In this document: positions 56,030 through 63,702 of the stretch, piece by piece
Layout: each line of letters begins with the position of its first letter
Numbering within the stretch: position 1 is the first letter of the stretch
Assembly: GCA_015067145.1 (NCBI GenBank)
Contig: SVNA01000002.1
Coordinates: 119,783 to 183,782, forward strand
Length of the DNA: 64,000 nucleotides
Direction of reading: 5' to 3'
Origin: Oscillospiraceae bacterium
GTDB lineage: Bacteria > Bacillota > Clostridia > Oscillospirales > Ruminococcaceae
Program-made: the position numbers and the translations under genes
Notes under the pieces: generated by a model
Seen by the model: the letters and a program-made list of their open reading frames with translations, nothing else
The model's database searches: none
Told to the model about the DNA's origin: nothing

Positions 56030-56887
56030 ATGAAAAAATTATTGGCTTTGGCACTTACACTGGCACTTTCACTTTCAATGGTTGCATGCGGCGGCAGCGA
56101 ACCTGCTCCAAGCGAAGAAGGCGCAGCAGGCGGCATCCTCAAAGTTGCTCTCTCCCCAGACTTTGCACCAATGGAATTCGTTGACCTTTCCCTTTCCGGT
56201 CAGGACCAGTACGTTGGCTTTGACGTTTCCCTTGCAAAATACATCGCAGAAGAAATGGGCGTAGAACTTGAACTTATGCCAATGAGCTTTGACGCTTGCC
56301 AGGCAGCAGTTTCCACAGGTAAAGTTGACATGTCCATCTCCGGCTTCTCCTGGAAAGAAGACCGTGCAGAAAACTACAATATCTCCGACTACTACCACGC
56401 TGGTGACAACGAAACAGAACAGGTTACAATCGCAATGGCTGACAAAGCAGCAGCAATGGCAACAGTTGATGGCTACGCAGGCGTTAAAGTTGGTGCACAG
56501 ACAGCTTCCCTCCAGGAATCTCTCGTTAACGACCAGCTCGTTCCAGCAGGTGCAGAAGTTGTTATCTACAGCGACATCAACACAGGTCTTCTCCAGCTTA
56601 AAAAAGGCGACTTTGATGCAATGGCAGTAGCAACAGGCAACGCAGAAGCTCTTATCGCTAACAACCCAGACGTTGCAAAAACAGGCTTTATCTTTGAAGT
56701 TGACCCAAAATATGTTGACAACGTTATCCTCCTCCAGAAAGGTGCAGACGAACTTACAGCAGAAGTTAACGCAATTCTTGCTAAAGCAGAAGCAGCAGGC
56801 CTTTACGAAATCTGGTACGAACAGGCTCTCAACGCAGCAGGCGTAGACGTAAGCTTTGACGACGAAGGCAACATGATTACAGGCTAA
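56030..56887 (+). CDS. Amino-acid ABC transporter substrate-binding lipoprotein
   Basis: A 285-residue extracellular receptor of the SBP_bac_3 family. The signal has lipobox LSMVACGG with the acylated Cys near residue 20. SPDFAPMEFVDLS and VGFDVSLAKYIAEEMGVELE are the typical ligand-domain opening, and the EVDPKYVDNVILLQKGAD block is near the hinge. It delivers a polar amino acid to the permease encoded downstream. Codon use is strongly biased. AAAAGGAG precedes the ATG. Confidence 0.94.
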   Translation: MKKLLALALTLALSLSMVACGGSEPAPSEEGAAGGILKVALSPDFAPMEFVDLSLSGQDQYVGFDVSLAKYIAEEMGVELELMPMSFDACQAAVSTGKVDMSISGFSWKEDRAENYNISDYYHAGDNETEQVTIAMADKAAAMATVDGYAGVKVGAQTASLQESLVNDQLVPAGAEVVIYSDINTGLLQLKKGDFDAMAVATGNAEALIANNPDVAKTGFIFEVDPKYVDNVILLQKGADELTAEVNAILAKAEAAGLYEIWYEQALNAAGVDVSFDDEGNMITG

Positions 56888-56926
56888 TCTTAAACAGTAA
56901 AAATTAACTATCGATTTAGATATGCA

Positions 56927-56962
56927 CAAAGAGCCGACAACCCAATCGGTTGTCGGCTCTAC
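56927..56962 (+). terminator. Hairpin between receptor and permease genes
   Basis: AGAGCCGACAAC-CCAATCG-GTTGTCGGCTCT: a 12-bp stem without a good T run. In such operons it often protects the receptor mRNA and partly stops read-through. Confidence 0.6.
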
Positions 56963-57092
56963 AGTGTCTTTTCAGCAGAAAAATTTAAAGATATACTGAT
57001 TTTCTGAACAGCTTCAGACAGTCAATATGTTTTTAAGTCAAAGGGATTTTAAAACGCATAACATATAAATTTATCAGGACAGGAGACAGATT

Positions 57093-57776
57093 ATGGATTT
57101 TTCCGCAATGGGTGCCAATATAGTTAAACTCTGGACCAACTACTGGCATATTTACATTCTCGAGGGTGTTGCAGTAACACTCAAACTTACATTTATCGCA
57201 GTTGTTCTCGGCGCATTGCTGGGTGTGGTTGTTGCCATACTCAAGATGAGCAAAAGCAAGATTGTTCGCTTTTTAATCACTGTTTATATCGAAGTTATCC
57301 GCGGTACACCGCTTCTGCTTCAGTTGTATCTGTTCTATTTTGTTCTGCCGGAAATTCTGCCGATGTTCGGTTTTGATACCTTCACATGGACAGCAATAGC
57401 ACTTTGTATCAACTCCTCTGCATACGTTTCGGAAATTTTCCGTTCAGGTATCCAGTCTGTTGACAAAGGTCAGACAGAGGCTGCACGTTCCCTTGGCCTT
57501 TCAGGCAGCCAGACAATGATGAAGATTGTTATGCCACAGGCGATTAAAAACATTCTGCCTGCTCTCGGTAACGAATTTATCATGATGCTCAAGGAAACAT
57601 CCCTTGCTTCCACATTCTTTATCGGCGACCTTATGACAGCTCACCTCAAGGTTAAGGGTGCCACATATCTCATGCTGGAATCCCTTATCATCACAGGTAT
57701 TATATATCTTGCCATGACATACCCGTTGTCCAAACTTGTTGAAGCTTTTGAAAGGAAGATGAAAAATGCAGACTAA
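57093..57776 (+). CDS. Amino-acid ABC transporter permease
   Basis: A 227-residue His/Glu/Gln/Arg/opine-type permease: [20 protein letters not shown] (span 1), [18 protein letters not shown], then the EAA loop [20 protein letters not shown]. About five spans. AGGAGA precedes the ATG. Its stop overlaps the start of the ATPase gene by ten bases. Confidence 0.94.
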   Translation: MDFSAMGANIVKLWTNYWHIYILEGVAVTLKLTFIAVVLGALLGVVVAILKMSKSKIVRFLITVYIEVIRGTPLLLQLYLFYFVLPEILPMFGFDTFTWTAIALCINSSAYVSEIFRSGIQSVDKGQTEAARSLGLSGSQTMMKIVMPQAIKNILPALGNEFIMMLKETSLASTFFIGDLMTAHLKVKGATYLMLESLIITGIIYLAMTYPLSKLVEAFERKMKNAD

Positions 57777-58506
57777 CATTGAAATGATTAAAACTGTTGA
57801 TTTACATAAAAGTTTCGGCAAGCTGCATGTTCTGCAGGGTGTAAACGAAACTGTTAAAAAAGGCGAGGTTGTAACGGTTATCGGTCCGTCCGGCGGCGGT
57901 AAATCCACATTCCTCCGCTGCCTCAACCTGCTGGAAGTGCCTGAAAAAGGCCAGATTATCTTTGACGGCGTGGATATCACACAGAAAGGTGTGAACATCG
58001 ACCAGCACCGTCAGAAGATGGGTATGGTGTTCCAGAACTTTAACGTGTTCCCGCATCTTGATGTTTGCAAAAACATCACCCTCACACCAGTGCTCACCAA
58101 GAAAAAGACACAGGCAGAGGCAGAGGAGATGGCAAAGGAACTGCTTAACCGCGTTGGCCTTATCGACAAGCTGCACGAAATGCCAAACAAACTTTCCGGC
58201 GGACAGAAGCAGCGCCTTGCAATTGTGCGTGCACTGGCTATGGAACCGGAAGTAATGCTCTTTGACGAACCAACCTCCGCACTTGACCCTGAAATGGTTG
58301 GCGAAGTTCTGGACGTTATCAAAGGTCTTGTAAGCACAGGTATGACCAGCGTTATCGTTACACACGAAATGCGCTTTGCAAGAGAGGTGTCCGACCGTGT
58401 TCTCTTTATGGCAGAGGGCAACGTTATGGAAAGCGGCAAGCCGGAGGATATGTTCGGCAATCCGCAGACACCAAGATTTAAGGAATTTTTGTCAAAAGTT
58501 TTGTAA
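57766..58506 (+). CDS. Amino-acid ABC transporter ATP-binding protein
   Basis: A 246-residue ABC ATPase of the GlnQ/HisP class. Walker [18 protein letters not shown] near residue 42, the signature [16 protein letters not shown] near 145, Walker [16 protein letters not shown] near 165 and H-loop IVTHEMRFA near 200. It drives the importer and is the last gene of the receptor-permease-ATPase operon. Confidence 0.95.
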   Translation: MQTNIEMIKTVDLHKSFGKLHVLQGVNETVKKGEVVTVIGPSGGGKSTFLRCLNLLEVPEKGQIIFDGVDITQKGVNIDQHRQKMGMVFQNFNVFPHLDVCKNITLTPVLTKKKTQAEAEEMAKELLNRVGLIDKLHEMPNKLSGGQKQRLAIVRALAMEPEVMLFDEPTSALDPEMVGEVLDVIKGLVSTGMTSVIVTHEMRFAREVSDRVLFMAEGNVMESGKPEDMFGNPQTPRFKEFLSKVL

Positions 58507-58551
58507 AACCAATAGGGGAGGGGAATATCCCCTCCCTGTTTTTTCGGCTGT

Positions 58552-58866
58552 CACTTTTGCCGCCAAAAGTGACCAAAACCGCCGCTGTTGCATGCAGCCT
58601 CTGCGAGCCTGAAAAACAATCGACGCATACTGCGACGGCATAAATGCCCTCTTGTCTGCTCGTTGTTTTCCCTTCGTCCGCTTCCCTGCATCCGCCACAG
58701 GCGGCGGTCAGCTCCCTCACCCACGCCAAGATGTACGCGGCTCGCTAACTGCCGCATCGTGCTGACCCGTCTGTGCACCGCGGCAGTCACGACCGTCTGC
58801 TGTCGCAGCCGACCTTTGACGCGGCCGCAGATTGTTATCAGGGGGCGCCGCCCCCATTTCACCCCT
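58552..58866 (-). repeat. Family A repeat, copy A9, interrupted by element X2
   Basis: Starts CACTTTTGCCGCCAAAAGTG, CCGCCGCTGTTGCATGCAGC, is interrupted at about 58600 by element X2, resumes with CCCACGCCAAGATGTACGCG, GCAGCCGACCTTTGACGCGG, and ends GGGGGC-GCC-GCCCCC. No gene is seen in 58507-58903. Confidence 0.75.
58605..58726 (+). repeat. Element X, copy X2 (nested in A9)
   Basis: GCCTGAAAAACAATCGACGC, TGTCTGCTCGTTGTTTTCCC, TTCGTCCGCTTCCCTGCAT, GCCACAGGCGGCGGTCAGC and TCCCTCACCCA. Most similar to X1 behind tRNA-Tyr. Confidence 0.75.
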
Positions 58867-58903
58867 GGAAGTATCACTATTATTTTTAAAGAGGTTAACA
58901 GCA

Positions 58904-60337
58904 ATGAAACAGTCTATATACAATACAGTAGAAGAAAAGGCAAAGGTTATCACAGACCTGTCCGACAAAATCTGGGGCTTTGCCGAAATTTCAATGGAGG
59001 AATTCCAGTCCACCGCAGCTTATATCGAGGTTATGAAGAACGAGGGCTTTGAGGTGGAAACCAACCTCTGCGGCATCAAAACCGCATTCCTCGGCCGTTA
59101 CGGCAGCGGCAAACCTGTTATCGGTATCCTTGGTGAGTTTGACGCACTCAGCGGTTTGTCCCAGGTGGCAGGTGCAACACAGAAGGAATGGCTGTGCGAG
59201 GGTGGCAACGGCCACGGCTGCGGCCACAACCTGTTGGGTGCGGCCAGCCTTGGTGCGGCAATCGCCGTTAAAAAAGAGATTGAAAAGGGCAATCTGCAGG
59301 GCACGGTTGTATTCTACGGCTGCCCTGGCGAAGAAGGCTGTGCAGGCAAGGCATTTATGGCCCGTGACGGTATGTTCCGTGACCTTGACGCAGCACTCTG
59401 CTGGCATCCGGGAGATGTAAACGAGGTTACAACAGGCTCCAACGCTGCCTCCCTTCAGTTTGAATACACATTTACAGGTCTTACTGCCCACGCAGCTGGC
59501 GACCCGCAGAACGGCCGCAGTGCACTTGACGCAGCCGAGCTTATGAACGTGGGTGTGCAGTTCCTCCGTGAGCATATGCCTAAAAAGTGCTGTCTGCACT
59601 ACTCCTTCCTTGATGCAGGCGGCATCTCTCCAAACGTTGTTCAGCCAACTGCAAAGCTTATGTATATGGTTCGCGGCGAAAATGTTACCGAGGCAAAAAA
59701 ATTGCTGGCACGTGTACACAAGGTGGCACAGGGTGCGGCACTTATGACCGAAACACAGGTGGAATGGAAACAGATTGACGGCACAGCAAGCACACTGTCC
59801 AACCACGCAATCGAAGAAGCTATCTACAAAAATCTCTGCGAAGCTCCTCTGCCTGAATTTACAAAGGAGGAGGAAGATTTTGCGGCGGCAATAAAATCCA
59901 CATTTGTAACCGAAACTTTGCCAAGTGACGGTGCACAGCTCAACTGGAATGTAAAACAGGCAGTTGCCGAGAAGAGCCGAAACGGTACAATCCCGCTCAA
60001 CAACTTTGTTGTGCCTTACAACCCAAGCGATTACTTTGCCCAGGGATCCACAGACGTTGGTGATGTAAGCTGGATTACACCTACAGCACAGTTCACCGCA
60101 ACCACATGGGCAAGCGGCAACCCGGGCCACAGCTGGCAGAACGTTGCCATGGGCAAATCAAGCGTTGCACACAAGGGAGTGCTTTTTGCAGCTAAAGTTC
60201 TGGCGGCAACAGCGGCAGACATTATGACACAGCCGGAAATTCTCGAAAAAGCAAAGGCAGAGTTTGCAGTTTCTGCAGCAGCAGGCTACGACTGTCCTAT
60301 CGGCCCTGAGGTTAAAGCACCACACGTAGACGAATAA
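58904..60337 (+). CDS. M20-family amidohydrolase, AbgB-like
   Basis: A 477-residue cytoplasmic zinc peptidase/amidohydrolase. The zinc motif EGGNGHGCGHNLLGAASL is near residue 100 and GCPGEEGCAGKAFMARDG near 150 (catalytic Glu), with the dimerisation domain at about 195-310. Length and the VGDVSWITP block match aminobenzoyl-glutamate hydrolase subunit B-like enzymes that split N-acyl or N-aryl amino acids. Being next to an amino-acid importer, it may process the imported substrate (inference). The ATG at 58904 follows AGAGG. Confidence 0.88.
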   Translation: MKQSIYNTVEEKAKVITDLSDKIWGFAEISMEEFQSTAAYIEVMKNEGFEVETNLCGIKTAFLGRYGSGKPVIGILGEFDALSGLSQVAGATQKEWLCEGGNGHGCGHNLLGAASLGAAIAVKKEIEKGNLQGTVVFYGCPGEEGCAGKAFMARDGMFRDLDAALCWHPGDVNEVTTGSNAASLQFEYTFTGLTAHAAGDPQNGRSALDAAELMNVGVQFLREHMPKKCCLHYSFLDAGGISPNVVQPTAKLMYMVRGENVTEAKKLLARVHKVAQGAALMTETQVEWKQIDGTASTLSNHAIEEAIYKNLCEAPLPEFTKEEEDFAAAIKSTFVTETLPSDGAQLNWNVKQAVAEKSRNGTIPLNNFVVPYNPSDYFAQGSTDVGDVSWITPTAQFTATTWASGNPGHSWQNVAMGKSSVAHKGVLFAAKVLAATAADIMTQPEILEKAKAEFAVSAAAGYDCPIGPEVKAPHVDE

Positions 60338-60342
60338 TATTG

Positions 60343-60371
60343 CAAAGGGAGAATTTTTCTCCCTTTTGTTT
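60343..60371 (+). terminator. Terminator of the M20 amidohydrolase gene
   Basis: AAAGGGAGAA-TTT-TTCTCCCTTTTG. Confidence 0.85.
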
Positions 60372-60445
60372 TGCTTACTTGTAATAATCACATTTAAGGG
60401 TTATTATAGAGGTATAAAGATAACGAACAGTAAAAGAGGAAAAGT

Positions 60446-60898
60446 ATGGAAAAGAAAAAACCTGATATGCTGACAATAGTTATACGCAGCATTATATGCG
60501 GTGCAATCGTCACCATAGGCGTATGGCGTGTTGGCTATGGCATGGCATTTGGCCCCGATATGTCCCAGTCTGTGGAAAATCTGCTGAGTATAATTATTAT
60601 GTCGGTGCTGTTTTTTGCGGCGATGGTGCTGCCTAAAGTGCTGCTGGCAAAAACAAAAAAACGTGTGATTTTCCATCTTGCAGCGGCGGTGTGCTACAGC
60701 CTTGTGGTAACAGCGGCACTCTTTGCCTTTGGTATGTTTGTGCCACAGTGGGCGGCGGCAGCTGACGGGGTAGAGGTTCTGCCGATGTACAGGCAGATGT
60801 TTGCCTGCTTTGGCCCTCTGACGCTGATATGGTTTGCGGCCAATGTAATGGGCGATAAAATGAAAGGCAGAAAGGATGAAGAAGACAGCGATGAGTAA
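60446..60898 (+). CDS. Four-span membrane protein, unknown
   Basis: A 150-residue protein with about four hydrophobic segments (residues 10-28, 45-63, 75-95, 112-133) and a charged tail (KMKGRKDEEDSDE). I do not recognise a family. GAGGAAAAG precedes the ATG. Its end overlaps the DUF1292 gene by 23 bp, so the pair is coupled. Confidence 0.6.
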   Translation: MEKKKPDMLTIVIRSIICGAIVTIGVWRVGYGMAFGPDMSQSVENLLSIIIMSVLFFAAMVLPKVLLAKTKKRVIFHLAAAVCYSLVVTAALFAFGMFVPQWAAAADGVEVLPMYRQMFACFGPLTLIWFAANVMGDKMKGRKDEEDSDE

Positions 60899-61211
60899 CG
60901 ATATGAAAAAGGACGAAATGTACAGCGAAAAACAGCGTAGTGACCGAGAGATCATCGATATGGTAACAATGGCGGGCATCACCTTCGAGGACGAGGACGG
61001 CGAGCAGACCTTTTTTGAGGTTGTGACAGCCTTTGTGGATGACGAAAGCGGCAAAATCTACTTTGTCTGTGCCGAGGAAGATTCCGTATACGGCGAGGTT
61101 GCTTTCTTCTATCACTATGCGGGAGAAGTGCACGCAGTGGAGGATGACGAAGAGTTCAGTTTTGTGGCACAGCTGTTTGAAGAGTGGGCCGCAGAGGAGC
61201 AGCAGTCATAA
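60876..61211 (+). CDS. DUF1292 protein
   Basis: A 111-residue acidic cytoplasmic protein. MAGITFEDEDGEQTFFEVVT near residue 30, KIYFVCAEEDSVYGEVAFF near 58 and FSFVAQLFEEWAAEEQ near the end match DUF1292, a small Firmicute family of unknown function. The start at 60876 has AAAGG eight bases upstream; internal ATGs at 60891 and 60903 are possible. Confidence 0.8.
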   Translation: MKKTAMSNDMKKDEMYSEKQRSDREIIDMVTMAGITFEDEDGEQTFFEVVTAFVDDESGKIYFVCAEEDSVYGEVAFFYHYAGEVHAVEDDEEFSFVAQLFEEWAAEEQQS

Positions 61212-61244
61212 CTTAAAGCTGCAGCTTTTGTAAATAAAATAAAA

Positions 61245-61290
61245 AAAGTCGGGTAAAGAGGGTAAAATTCTCCAAACCCGACCTTTTTGT
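61245..61290 (+). terminator. Terminator of the DUF1292 gene
   Basis: AAGTCGGGT-loop-ACCCGACCTTTTTTG, with a long unpaired loop. From 61291 to 61422 the sequence is AT-rich with no gene. Confidence 0.65.
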
Positions 61291-61422
61291 TGTACAATTT
61301 TTATCCGCAAACTATAAATAAAGAAAAAATATACTATATATTGTTTCGGATTATAAAAGAAAATCTATATTTTGATTTAAAGAAAAAAGTATAAAAAATT
61401 TAAAATTTTTTCAAAAAAAGTG

Positions 61423-61451
61423 TTGACAAATGCAGTTTCGTATATTATAAT
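61423..61451 (+). promoter_or_regulatory. Promoter of the tRNA-Met/Glu cluster
   Basis: TTGACA at 61423-61428, a 17-bp spacer, TATAAT at 61446-61451. AAAAAAAGTG precedes it, as at the tRNA-Thr promoter. Confidence 0.85.
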
Positions 61452-61480
61452 AATCAAGCATTCGAAATGAATGTATGCGT

Positions 61481-61557
61481 GGCGGTATAGCTCAGTTGGC
61501 TAGAGCAACCGGTTCATACCCGGTAGGTCGTAAGTTCAAGTCTCACTGCCGCTACCA
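61481..61557 (+). tRNA. tRNA-Met (anticodon CAT)
   Basis: Acceptor GGCGGTA/TGCCGCT with a G-T end pair, D-arm TAGCTCAGTTGGCTAGAGC, anticodon loop TTCATAC in CCGG/CCGG stem, T-arm GTTCAAGTC, encoded ACCA. The start-like base pair at the end of the acceptor stem is not the C-A mismatch of initiator tRNA, so this is probably elongator Met. Confidence 0.92.
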
Positions 61558-61562
61558 TTTTC

Positions 61563-61637
61563 GGCCCGTTGGTCAAGCGGTTAAGACACCGCCCTTTCAC
61601 GGCGGTAACACGAGTTCGATTCTCGTACGGGTCACCA
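61563..61637 (+). tRNA. tRNA-Glu (anticodon TTC), copy 1
   Basis: Acceptor GGCCCGT/ACGGGTC, anticodon loop CTTTCAC in CCGCC/GGCGG stem, T-arm GAGTTCGATTCTC, encoded ACCA. Identical over its 75 bases to copy 2. Confidence 0.95.
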
Positions 61638-61639
61638 CA

Positions 61640-61717
61640 GTTTAGGGCGCTAAAAATTTAGTGCCCTATAACTTTGCAATCAGCAGTAGAAGCTCGTTCT
61701 AGGCCGGGCGACTGCTG
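61640..61717 (+). terminator. Hairpins between the two tRNA-Glu (TTC) genes
   Basis: TAGGGCGCTAAA-AATT-TAGTGCCCTATAA, then CAGCAGT...ACTGCTG. The first is terminator-like but has no T run; read-through to copy 2 is plausible. Confidence 0.5.
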
Positions 61718-61728
61718 TTTATATATAT

Positions 61729-61803
61729 GGCCCGTTGGTCAAGCGGTTAAGACACCGCCCTTTCACGGCGGTAACACGAGTTCGATTCTCGTACGGGTCA
61801 CCA
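61729..61803 (+). tRNA. tRNA-Glu (anticodon TTC), copy 2
   Basis: Identical to copy 1. It is followed by the X3 tail element with a second copy of its 3' end. Confidence 0.95.
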
Positions 61804-61840
61804 GAAACAGTCAAGTCAATCGACTTGGCTGATTTTTTTG
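61804..61840 (+). terminator. Terminator after tRNA-Glu copy 2
   Basis: CAGTCAAGTC-AATC-GACTTGGCTG followed by ATTTTTTTG. Confidence 0.8.
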
Positions 61841-61849
61841 TTTTGAAAA

Positions 61850-62013
61850 AACAGGGGAGAATCGAACTCTACGAGTTCGTCGCCCAGGAAAGTAATCGTC
61901 GCGTACCGCGGCAGCTTGGACGCAGCCTTGTCCGCTCGTGACTTTCCCTTCCTCCGCCTTGTTGAATCTGCCGCAGGCAGCACTTCGGCTCCGTCGCCCG
62001 TACGGGTCACCAG
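61850..62013 (+). repeat. tRNA-tail element: antisense T-arm, element X3, second tRNA-Glu 3' end
   Basis: Opens with GGAGAATCGAACTCTACGAG, the reverse complement of a tRNA T-arm (GAGTTCGATTCTC in copy 2), then element X3 (61880-61997: GGAAAGTAATCGTCGC, GCTCGTGACTTTCCCTTC, CTGCCGCAGGCAG) and ends CGTACGGGTCACCAGAA, a second copy of the tRNA-Glu 3' end. Confidence 0.75.
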
Positions 62014-62050
62014 AATCCCAGACACTTAGTTGTTTGGGATTTTTTCTTTT
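62014..62050 (+). terminator. Second terminator after the X3 tail element
   Basis: AATCCCA-GACACTTAGTTGT-TTGGGATTTTTTC. Confidence 0.75.
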
Positions 62051-62070
62051 TATAGTCTGGGATTCTTCGC

Positions 62071-62176
62071 AGGGGGCGTACCCCCTAAGCGACATAAAAT
62101 TTCCACGACAAAGCGTGAAAATTTTACTGTTACCCCCGCAGAAGAATGCGGGATATGCCATTCGGCATCCCGCAAT
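62071..62176 (+). repeat. Family B structured repeat, copy B4
   Basis: GGGGGC-GTA-CCCCCT, GCGACATAA, AAATTTCCACG-ACAAAG-CGTGAAAATTTT, CTGTTACCCCC, GCGGGATATGCCATTCGGCATCCCGC. The stem differs in sequence from B1/B2 but keeps the loop ACAAAG. Confidence 0.75.
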
Positions 62177-62222
62177 ATGAACTGTTAAAATTTCTTTGGA
62201 AAGAAAAATTCCGTGAAAGAAC

Positions 62223-62252
62223 AAAAGGACATCTTTTCAGATGTCCTTTTTT
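62223..62252. terminator. Terminator for the minus-strand lyase gene
   Basis: AAAAGGACATC-TTTTCA-GATGTCCTTTTTT, with A and T runs on both sides. Confidence 0.8.
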
Positions 62253-62290
62253 GTCTGTTTATATGTTGTGTCTGTACGGCCTCACGTTTG

Positions 62291-63484
62291 TTATTTATCT
62301 GCGTACCTGCCGTACCATACAATATTTTTATAATTTTCTGTATCGGTTGCACCTTCGGTGGAAAAACACAGCACAACGCTGTTTTCGTCCAGCTTCAGCT
62401 GCTGTTTTATCTGTGGCTGATTTGTCAGTATTTCTGCCACACAGCCAAAGCCTGCCGCACCGCTTTCGCCGCTGATTACAGCTTTGTCGCCCTGTGACGG
62501 AGAGGCGAGAATACGCATACCGTTGGCGGTGATGGTGTCCTCCATGCTGATAAATGCATCAACACAGTATTTTGCCAGCTCCCATGCGATTGTACATGGC
62601 TCACCGCAGGCAAGCCCTGCCATAATTGTGTCAAGGTCGCCGCCTACTGCGTGTATTGCACCGTCATCAGCCTTTGCAGTCTGGTAGAAACAGTCGGCTT
62701 TATCCGGCTCAACCATGACAATTTTTTGCTCAAAACCATACAGATTGCGGAAAAACGCTGCCATAGCCCCCGCCATGGCACCGACACCTGCCTGCAAAAA
62801 GATGTGGGTAGGTTTTTTGTCGCCAAGCTGTTCTGCGGCCTCCACTGCCATGGTCAGATATCCCTGCATAATATGGGCAGGTATCTGTTCATAGCCTTCC
62901 CAGGCGGTGTCCTGCACCAGCACCCAGCCGTTTTCATCCGCCTGCTGTTTTGCAAAACGCACAGTATCATCATAGTTTACATCGGTTATCTCACACACAG
63001 CTCCAAGTTTACGGATATTTTCCTGTCTTTCCGCTGCACTGCCCTTTGGCATATAGACAACAGCTTTCTGGCCAAGCTTTGCGGCGGTCCATGCAATACC
63101 TCTGCCGTGGTTGCCGTCGGTGGCGGTGACAAAGGTGATTTCTCCCACTGCGGATTTGATTTCGCTGCTGATTAAATCACAGTATGACAATTCTGCAATA
63201 TCTTTGCCCAGCATCTCCGCCATATATCTGCCAAGACAGTAGCTGCCGCCCAGTGCCTTGAAGGCATTGAGGCCAAAGCGGAAACTTTCGTCCTTTACAA
63301 AGATTCCGTCAATTCCAAAGGTTTTTGCAGTGTGACCGAGGTCTGCAAGGGGGGTGGGAACGTATCCGTCAAAGGTTTTGTGAAAGCGGTTTACCTCCTC
63401 TGCAACAGAAACATCGAAAAGATGCATAATATCAGGCTTGTTTATACCGCAGTGGCGGTTATAGGCAATATCAAACTTTTTCAT
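62291..63484 (-). CDS. dpaL: Diaminopropionate ammonia-lyase
   Basis: A 397-residue PLP enzyme, fold type II, that splits 2,3-diaminopropionate to pyruvate and ammonia. The PLP lysine lies in FRFGLNAFKALGGSYCLGR near residue 65, ATDGNHGRGIAW near 120 is the phosphate-contact loop, and the C-terminal GESGAAGFG near 350 is typical of this subfamily. The ATG at 63484 follows GGGGGG (five-base spacing); the upstream frame without it is not expected to be translated. Transcribed toward the convergent X3/B4 region. Confidence 0.92.
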   Translation of the reverse strand: MKKFDIAYNRHCGINKPDIMHLFDVSVAEEVNRFHKTFDGYVPTPLADLGHTAKTFGIDGIFVKDESFRFGLNAFKALGGSYCLGRYMAEMLGKDIAELSYCDLISSEIKSAVGEITFVTATDGNHGRGIAWTAAKLGQKAVVYMPKGSAAERQENIRKLGAVCEITDVNYDDTVRFAKQQADENGWVLVQDTAWEGYEQIPAHIMQGYLTMAVEAAEQLGDKKPTHIFLQAGVGAMAGAMAAFFRNLYGFEQKIVMVEPDKADCFYQTAKADDGAIHAVGGDLDTIMAGLACGEPCTIAWELAKYCVDAFISMEDTITANGMRILASPSQGDKAVISGESGAAGFGCVAEILTNQPQIKQQLKLDENSVVLCFSTEGATDTENYKNIVWYGRYADK

Positions 63485-63580
63485 AAAATCCCCCCTGAAG
63501 TTTATGGTTTTATTGTAACGGAATAAAGACATAATGGCAAGAAAAGAGTAAAAATCACAGGTTTTTTCGGCAAAATACAC

Positions 63581-63609
63581 TTGTAAAAACCGGAAAATAG
63601 GCATATAAT
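63581..63609 (+). promoter_or_regulatory. Promoter of tRNA-Glu (CTC)
   Basis: TTGTAA at 63581-63586, a 17-bp spacer, TATAAT at 63604-63609, 18 bp before the tRNA. Confidence 0.75.
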
Positions 63610-63627
63610 AGTTATGCAATAAAATAT

Positions 63628-63702
63628 GGCCCATTGGTCAAGCGGTCAAGACATCGCCCTCTCACGGCGAAAACAGGGGTTCGATTCCCCTATGGGTCAC
63701 CA
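63628..63702 (+). tRNA. tRNA-Glu (anticodon CTC)
   Basis: Acceptor GGCCCAT/ATGGGTC, anticodon loop CTCTCAC, T-arm GGGTTCGATTCCC, encoded ACCA. It closes the tRNA set of this end of the window. Confidence 0.95.

Noticed and set aside
61640..61668. Strong terminator that would separate the two tRNA-Glu (TTC) genes
   Set aside because: The hairpin lacks a T run, so full termination is doubtful; kept only as a low-confidence feature.
61735..62224. ORFs over tRNA-Glu and the X3/B4 repeats on both strands
   Set aside because: They cross a tRNA, terminators and repeats, lack a ribosome site and have no protein-like composition.
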